NCBI GenBank assembly: GCA_035638075.1
Contig: DASRAU010000029.1
Coordinates: forward strand, 124,001-188,000
Direction of reading: 5' to 3'
Origin: DASRAU01 sp035638075
GTDB lineage: Bacteria; Acidobacteriota; Polarisedimenticolia; Gp22-AA2
Length of the DNA: 64,000 bases
Numbering within the stretch: the stretch's first letter is position 1; the number at the start of each line of letters is the position of its first letter. The translations under genes were made by a program, and so were the position numbers. The notes below the pieces were generated by a model that was not told the origin of the DNA, searched no databases, and worked only from the letters and a program-made list of their open reading frames with translations. This document shows, piece by piece, positions 61,101 to 64,000 of the stretch.

Positions 61101-64000
61101 TCGCACGTCGTGCCCAGACCGTCGGCGTCGGGATCGGCCTGGTCGGGGTTGGGCCGTGCCGGACAGTTGTCCGCGCCGCAGGCGGACCCGGGCAGGCCGA
61201 CGCCGTCCAGATCGCCGTCGATGCAGGGATCGACGTCGTCGGGGATGCCGTCGTCATCCCGATCCCCCTCGGACCCGAGACCCGTGATGACGAGCACCGA
61301 TTCGCCCGAGTACGTGAAGGGGCGGCTCGCCGTCAGCGGCGGAGTCCTCCCGTCGGTGACCTGGATGGTGATCGTCTGGGTGCCCCCGGTTCCGAACCCG
61401 GTCAGCGGCGTGCGGAGCGGGAGCTGGGTCGCGAATGGGATGGTCTGGCTGTGCGGGAAGACCAACTGCGCGTCGAGCGCATCGCTTCCCGCCCTCACGA
61501 TCTGGAAATCGAGCTGGGTGAGCGAATGCAGGTCCCGCAGACAGGCGGCGTAGGGTGGTGGGCCGTAGAAATAACCGGAGTAAAGGAATTCGCTGAAGTA
61601 ATACTGTGGATGGGCGCAGGACCCCGGCGCGAACTGGTAATCGCTGAGGGCGTCACCGCAACCCAGCCCCGCGTCCATGTCGAAAAGAGTCCAGTCATAG
61701 CCCTCGGTGTAGTAGCCAATGGAACCGGTGTTCCCGAGCGGATTGGCGCCGCCGGAGCAGCTGAAGTTCGGGAACATGTTCGGAACAGTGAAGGGGGACG
61801 CGATGATCTGGTCGATGCGGATGAAGCCCGAAATGGGATCGCCCTGCGGATCGCGTGCGAGGGCGTCCACCTCGAGATCCGTCCCGCCGTCCTCGTGCAC
61901 GCCGGCGAGGACGAGAATCGGCTGGCAGGCGTCCCCCGCGCCATCGGCATTCGCATCGGCCTGATCCCGGTTGGCCGCCGTCGGGCAGTTGTCGCAGGCG
62001 TCCCCGCGTCCGTCCCCGTCGGAGTCGGCCTGGGAGGGATTGGGGAGCCCGACGCAGGCGTCCACGTCGTCGCACGCCCCGTCACCGTCGGCATCGTCCG
62101 CCGCAGAGTGCGGACAGGGATCGCAGGCGTCCCCGAGGCCATCGCCGTCGGCGTCCGCCTGGCCGGGGTTCGCGACCGCCGGGCAGTTGTCGCCAGGACA
62201 GGTGCTCGCCGCGCCGACCGCCTCCCCAAAGCCATCGTGATCACGGTCGGTGCAGGGGTCGGTGGCGTCGTCGAGACCGTCTCCGTCGGTGTCAGGGTAG
62301 GGGCCCTGATTGCTCAGCACGAGGACGCCGCTGTTCATCGAGACCACCAGGTCGGTACGGCGATCCGACCCAGTCGCTCCGGCCGAGACGTTGAACGCGT
62401 TCACGCCTCCGAGCTGGCGGGCTTCGGGGCCGAACGACAGGTCCCCTCGACCCAGGCGGACGCTCACGTCGGCCGAGTCGATGTTCGCCGTCGCGAAATC
62501 GAGGTTTCCGTCCAGGTTGAAATCTCCGCACACCACGGCGAAAGGAGTCCTGCCCACTGTCAGACGCCGGGCCGCTCCAAAGGTGCCGTCCCCATTCCCC
62601 GGCACGACGACCACTTCGCTGGCGTCGCCATCCGCGATCAGAAGGTCCTGCCGGCCGTCGTGGTTCAGGTCCCCCGCGCTGACCGAGTAGGGAGAGCCTC
62701 CGGGATAGAGGGACGGATGAGGCTGGAATGTTCCGTCCCCTCGACCGATCAGGATCGACACGCTGCCGATGCGCGGGTAGTCGAAGCCGTTTCCGCCGGC
62801 GTTGGCCACGGCGATGTCGGGCTCGTGGTCGCCGTTGAAGTCGGCGAGCGTCACCCAGACGGGGACGAATCCGACGGGATAGACGCGGGACGGCGACACC
62901 GGGTCGAAGCCGCCCCGACCGTCGCCCAAGCGGATCGTCACCGTCTGCGTGCCATCAGCGGTCACGAGATCGTCGCGGCCGTCGTGGTTGAAGTCTCCCA
63001 CCGCGACATAGGACGGGTAGGTCCCATATTGGAACGACATCTCCCGGCGCTCGGGGAAAGCGCCATCTCCCCGGCCCAGGAGGACGCCGAGCGACGCTCT
63101 GTCGTACTGGCTGCCGTACGGGCTGCGCACGATACCGGCGACGATCAGATCGCGGCGGCCGTTCCCGTCGAAATCGCCCGAGGCGACGCTGTAAGCCCCT
63201 CCGGATCCTCCCGTGGCGTCGAATGGAATGGCGGAGGAGAAGGCGTCGTCCCCTTCACCCAGGAAAACCGACCCGTCATCCCGGTCCAGGTAGTACGACG
63301 GATAGAAGGAGACGGCCGCGATGTCGGTCGCCCCATCCCGGTCGAAGTCGTCCAGCGTCGTGGCCGTGACCAGTTGGCCCTCGACTCTCAGCGGACTGAC
63401 TCCGAAGGTCAGGTCTCCATGACCGGGCATCGGCGCGGCGAAGCCGCTGTTCCGCGTGATGTTCAGGAGATCGGGTAGCCCGTCGCCGTTCAGGTCGGCG
63501 GCGCTCACCTGGTTGGCGTAACCCGCCGTGACCTGTGAGGTCTGCGCGGCGTCGAAGCCTCCCCCCGCGGTACCCGGGATCACCAGGACCGTCGTGCCGG
63601 TGCCGACGACGATGTCGACGTCCCCGTCCACGTCCAGATCGGATGTGGCCAGGGAGATGCCGGAGCCGAGCACCAGGTTGTCGTTGAAGGTCGGCTCGAA
63701 GGTTCCGTCGCCGTGTCCGCGGTACGCGGCCACGCCTCCGTTGTGACCCGCGTTATGGCAGTCGAAGTTGTTGCAGGTCGCCTCGACGATGAGGTCACGC
63801 TTGCCGTCGAAGTCGAAATCGGTGACCAGGACGGTTTCCGGTCGTCCATCGAGCGGGACATCGGGACGCGCCTCGAGCGTTCCGTCGGGCCTGGTGAAAA
63901 ACATCGAGAGCTTGCCGGGCCCGTTGCAGGCCGGGACCAGGCAATAGTCGGCGACGGCCACATCGACTCGGCCGTTTCCATCGAAATCGCCGGTAACGAC
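55103..64000 (-). CDS. Giant exoprotein D, N-terminus cut by window edge: paralog of giant A
   Basis: At least 2965 residues are present and the frame is still open at base 64000 (VVTGDFDGNGRVDV). Alignment by eye to giant A places the missing part at about 300 residues, giving an expected total near 3265. Order in the window: FG-GAP block 1, TSP3 (DNA 61920-62260), DPQ domain, TSP3 (60490-61230), FG-GAP block 2, long TSP3 array (57330-58450), second DPQ domain with FDLDSTIGC, PKD-like, two HYR-like, LWPPNHDL, and FnIII-like end module with SCDGGCP and a KPVRR tail. Every domain of A has a counterpart in the same order; for instance GHGDGTFEPTFNDNL and DDGSVFLGE occur in both. It is the first visible gene of the D-C-B transcript. 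Function as for the other giants: secreted, calcium-loop rich, no enzyme motif. Confidence 0.93.
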   Translation of the reverse strand, partial: VVTGDFDGNGRVDVAVADYCLVPACNGPGKLSMFFTRPDGTLEARPDVPLDGRPETVLVTDFDFDGKRDLIVEATCNNFDCHNAGHNGGVAAYRGHGDGTFEPTFNDNLVLGSGISLATSDLDVDGDVDIVVGTGTTVLVIPGTAGGGFDAAQTSQVTAGYANQVSAADLNGDGLPDLLNITRNSGFAAPMPGHGDLTFGVSPLRVEGQLVTATTLDDFDRDGATDIAAVSFYPSYYLDRDDGSVFLGEGDDAFSSAIPFDATGGSGGAYSVASGDFDGNGRRDLIVAGIVRSPYGSQYDRASLGVLLGRGDGAFPERREMSFQYGTYPSYVAVGDFNHDGRDDLVTADGTQTVTIRLGDGRGGFDPVSPSRVYPVGFVPVWVTLADFNGDHEPDIAVANAGGNGFDYPRIGSVSILIGRGDGTFQPHPSLYPGGSPYSVSAGDLNHDGRQDLLIADGDASEVVVVPGNGDGTFGAARRLTVGRTPFAVVCGDFNLDGNLDFATANIDSADVSVRLGRGDLSFGPEARQLGGVNAFNVSAGATGSDRRTDLVVSMNSGVLVLSNQGPYPDTDGDGLDDATDPCTDRDHDGFGEAVGAASTCPGDNCPAVANPGQADADGDGLGDACDPCPHSAADDADGDGACDDVDACVGLPNPSQADSDGDGRGDACDNCPTAANRDQADANADGAGDACQPILVLAGVHEDGGTDLEVDALARDPQGDPISGFIRIDQIIASPFTVPNMFPNFSCSGGANPLGNTGSIGYYTEGYDWTLFDMDAGLGCGDALSDYQFAPGSCAHPQYYFSEFLYSGYFYGPPPYAACLRDLHSLTQLDFQIVRAGSDALDAQLVFPHSQTIPFATQLPLRTPLTGFGTGGTQTITIQVTDGRTPPLTASRPFTYSGESVLVITGLGSEGDRDDDGIPDDVDPCIDGDLDGVGLPGSACGADNCPARPNPDQADPDADGLGTTCDNCPGVPNPDQVDANGDGKGDACDPCANNPSADVDGDGACGDVDNCAAFPNPDQADVDGDGLGDACDNCPGAANPAQQDEDADGTGDACDHCRDLDKDGYGDPPDPAASCPADNCPSTANPGQSDADHDGIGDACDPCPADPGNDADGDSVCDAVDLCPGVLGIGNRDQDGDGRGDACDDCPETANPDQADLDGNGVGDVCEARGGKAIFPLPILPANWSLLAADFDGDGRDELVVLLGGALKIAGLGPNGPVIRQELGSIGSFFLDPGSVHGAVSDLNGDGHPDLAVVYGGLLRLYLSAADGTLGPPQSPIPGSLQGALAFGDVNGDGRSDLALAGYSAVQFYLGQGDGSFAFVQTEGAGKTIQDMGFADFDEDGKLDLGVLNNGHLSILLGRGDGHFNGQVIAFNAGGGHVSFDDFDHDGHVDAFLTNSAILMKGDGRGGFTNLPAAFPGGSQIPGDWDRDGLMDLAVVYPGAGPTSGLRLFEADATWHFQEMHSFLAGLTIASLTAGDFDGDQRVDFAAGIENGSKLGLVLSGQGSSRDPFPRVVDSTGSRLVGSTDLNRDGRIDLVAYQSGKYNVFLQQPSGAFAKAGFVSETSYGSSTTVMADLDEDGVQDLIQASYGLEVSLSDGLGGFRPPLSYPLNFGSYGQRILVLDEDGDGHLDLLHVYDRLVTIYAGNGHGALTYRTALNLPLPPWAIDHADFNGDGREDLMILWYPNQVVCYLAGPSTVFGTRVDIATFTNGSPILGAGDWDGDGQRELFVATVGDTYPQSTGSFQVFRFDATGAVEPGVPLALPAAPGSLAVADFSGDGRADAAVAAQVGSAFWLIRRRTDGTPFLDSTHTTGAGASGLAVSDVDADGKIDLVVSGSALNVIFNLQGAADVDADGLPDEFDPCVDPDGDGFGNPGFPRTTCPIDTCPSLSNPAQTDTDRDGLGDVCDLCPTAADPDQLDADRDGVGDACDTCTDTDGDGRSDPGFPASTCALDNCPSVSNADQADADADGVGDVCDPCTDRDGDGRGDPGYPRNVCDPDNCPAVGNASQADRDFDGLGDACDPCTDPDHDGYGDPGLPASTCPVDNCPGNTNPDQRDQDGDGRGDVCDICQDRDGDGYGDPEAPGNTCATDNCPSVPNPAQTDTDGDGAGDACDACPLDRLNDVDLDGVCTSSDNCPAIPNGSQTDTDADGLGDACDNCVGVTNVDQADTDRDAIGDRCDNCPGLSNPDQRDIDADTVGDNCDVCPSSPDPDQKDTDHDGSGDACQPTLGLDAPALLADGGLHVRVHAHDPQGEKLTGEARVTSTSTATFTLPDVFGTLDCSGGYFPEGVSGEGIGYTFGVLGDPYLFDLDSTIGCIDQFTDYLLALGDCASPLSVFDSFLPLIEHAPPFQVCVRKVGASSGGTGVVVLDYNLDSVRLRAADPPSIVRVPFTDSRFPKLDLTALTRGDAYKLEVAATDGNTRPVTARQDFVHGEETFLIFFSNEAPHAAAAATGSIECESAGGAVVHLDGASSSDADSTPAENDIASFEWYEHYGEPGQTSLGTGATLDVTLPLGMHALTLRVTDRSGETDTDSIAVTVRDTTGPDLVCPTVLSAGCTGSSGAQVSVVATASDVCGGTVAITNTRNAGGADASGTYPFGTTSVTFTAKDASGNQSQCTVPVTVANQQAPILQCPASLPAAECSGAGGAFVTLQATATDVCGRGLTVSNDHTGSGLDASGPFTLGATAVVFTVRDAEGHTSTCTTQVTVRDTQPPTLSILTDPAVLWPPNHDLVPVEARFVAQDVCDNAGVRVELLSVTSSEPDDAGGTADGTTTTDIQGATLGAADASVLLRAEREGKGPGRVYELRYRAIDAAGNATTAIGVVTVPHDQGQGPEPLLMRLEPVAAGVTAQRLYWPALKEATGYDVIRGTLSRVRRESGVTNLGAVAVVARNTALTTVSEPMTTSNPPVGEAFFYLVQERTADRGGTGWGSEPAPWPREPGSCDGGCPATTDQAPANDGGEKPVRR
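57330..58450 (-). repeat. TSP3-encoding tandem repeat array in giant D
   Basis: About 1.1 kb of imperfect TSP3-coding repeats, collinear with the 32110-33262 array of giant A. A second array (60490-61230) is collinear with A's 35310-36095 array. Confidence 0.85.

Noticed and set aside
40570..63478. Several plus-strand frames over 1000 codons (40570-43653, 44266-47670, 60254-63478)
   Set aside because: All lie antisense to the giants and read as periodic noise mirroring the Asp/Gly repeat codons (for example V-G-I-G-V-R-L repeats). No family, start signal or independent promoter was seen.
1..64000. tRNA, rRNA, insertion sequences, prophage or replication origin
   Set aside because: No cloverleaf-like segment, transposase, integrase, terminal inverted repeat or DnaA-box cluster was noticed on reading both strands.

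Overview
The window is very GC-rich, densely coded DNA from a Gram-negative-type bacterium. It has an outer-membrane porin, signal peptides on very large exoproteins, sigma70-like promoter boxes, and frequent ATGA or TGATG gene overlaps. Giant exoproteins built from FG-GAP/VCBS, thrombospondin type 3 (TSP3) and HYR-like repeats are typical of uncultured Acidobacteriota and similar soil or sediment lineages. That placement is inference: no rRNA or other marker gene is present. No tRNA, rRNA, insertion sequence or CRISPR array was seen, and no gene-free stretch exceeds 300 bases.

Bases 1-19600 hold ordinary-looking housekeeping and membrane genes, mostly on the minus strand. (i) 1-3402 is an anion-uptake locus: a CysA-type ABC ATPase fused to two universal stress protein domains, a YezD/DUF2292 protein, and an OprP-type porin that runs off the left edge. 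(ii) 3549-5786 has a sensor-less hybrid histidine kinase and a winged-helix/nucleotidyltransferase pair resembling a toxin-antitoxin module. (iii) 5870-11251 has a MATE exporter, a DUF2270 membrane protein, a membrane-anchored coiled-coil protein and a secreted beta-propeller protein. (iv) 11278-15724 is a compact five-gene operon: DsbA-like thiol oxidoreductase, DUF971, APC permease, SppA protease and a small membrane protein. (v) 15791-17568 is etfBA.

The most striking single observation is in the DsbA-like gene at 14873-15724. The first cysteine codon of its CPFC active site is TGA. A 21-nt perfect hairpin with a GGUC-type loop begins just after it, and the loop sits at the same spacing from TGA as in the E. 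coli fdhF SECIS. I read the gene as a selenoprotein with a U-P-F-C active site; a conventional gene caller would break it in two.

Bases 19578-64000 are almost entirely one minus-strand cluster of secreted giants: a 2257-aa subtilase, a 1116-aa FG-GAP protein, and four giants of 3276, 2637, 2431 and at least 2965 aa (the last cut by the right edge). They share a modular plan: signal peptide, FG-GAP propeller blocks, TSP3 calcium-binding arrays, a recurring uncharacterised domain after the TSP3 arrays, PKD- and HYR-like modules, a domain with an LWPPNH motif, and (except in the subtilase) a fibronectin-III-like C-terminal module ending in a conserved C-D/E-G-G-C-P motif and a basic tail. The first and last giants are full-length paralogs of each other. 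The cluster probably builds or remodels a calcium-dependent cell-surface or extracellular matrix structure; its function is not shown by the sequence.
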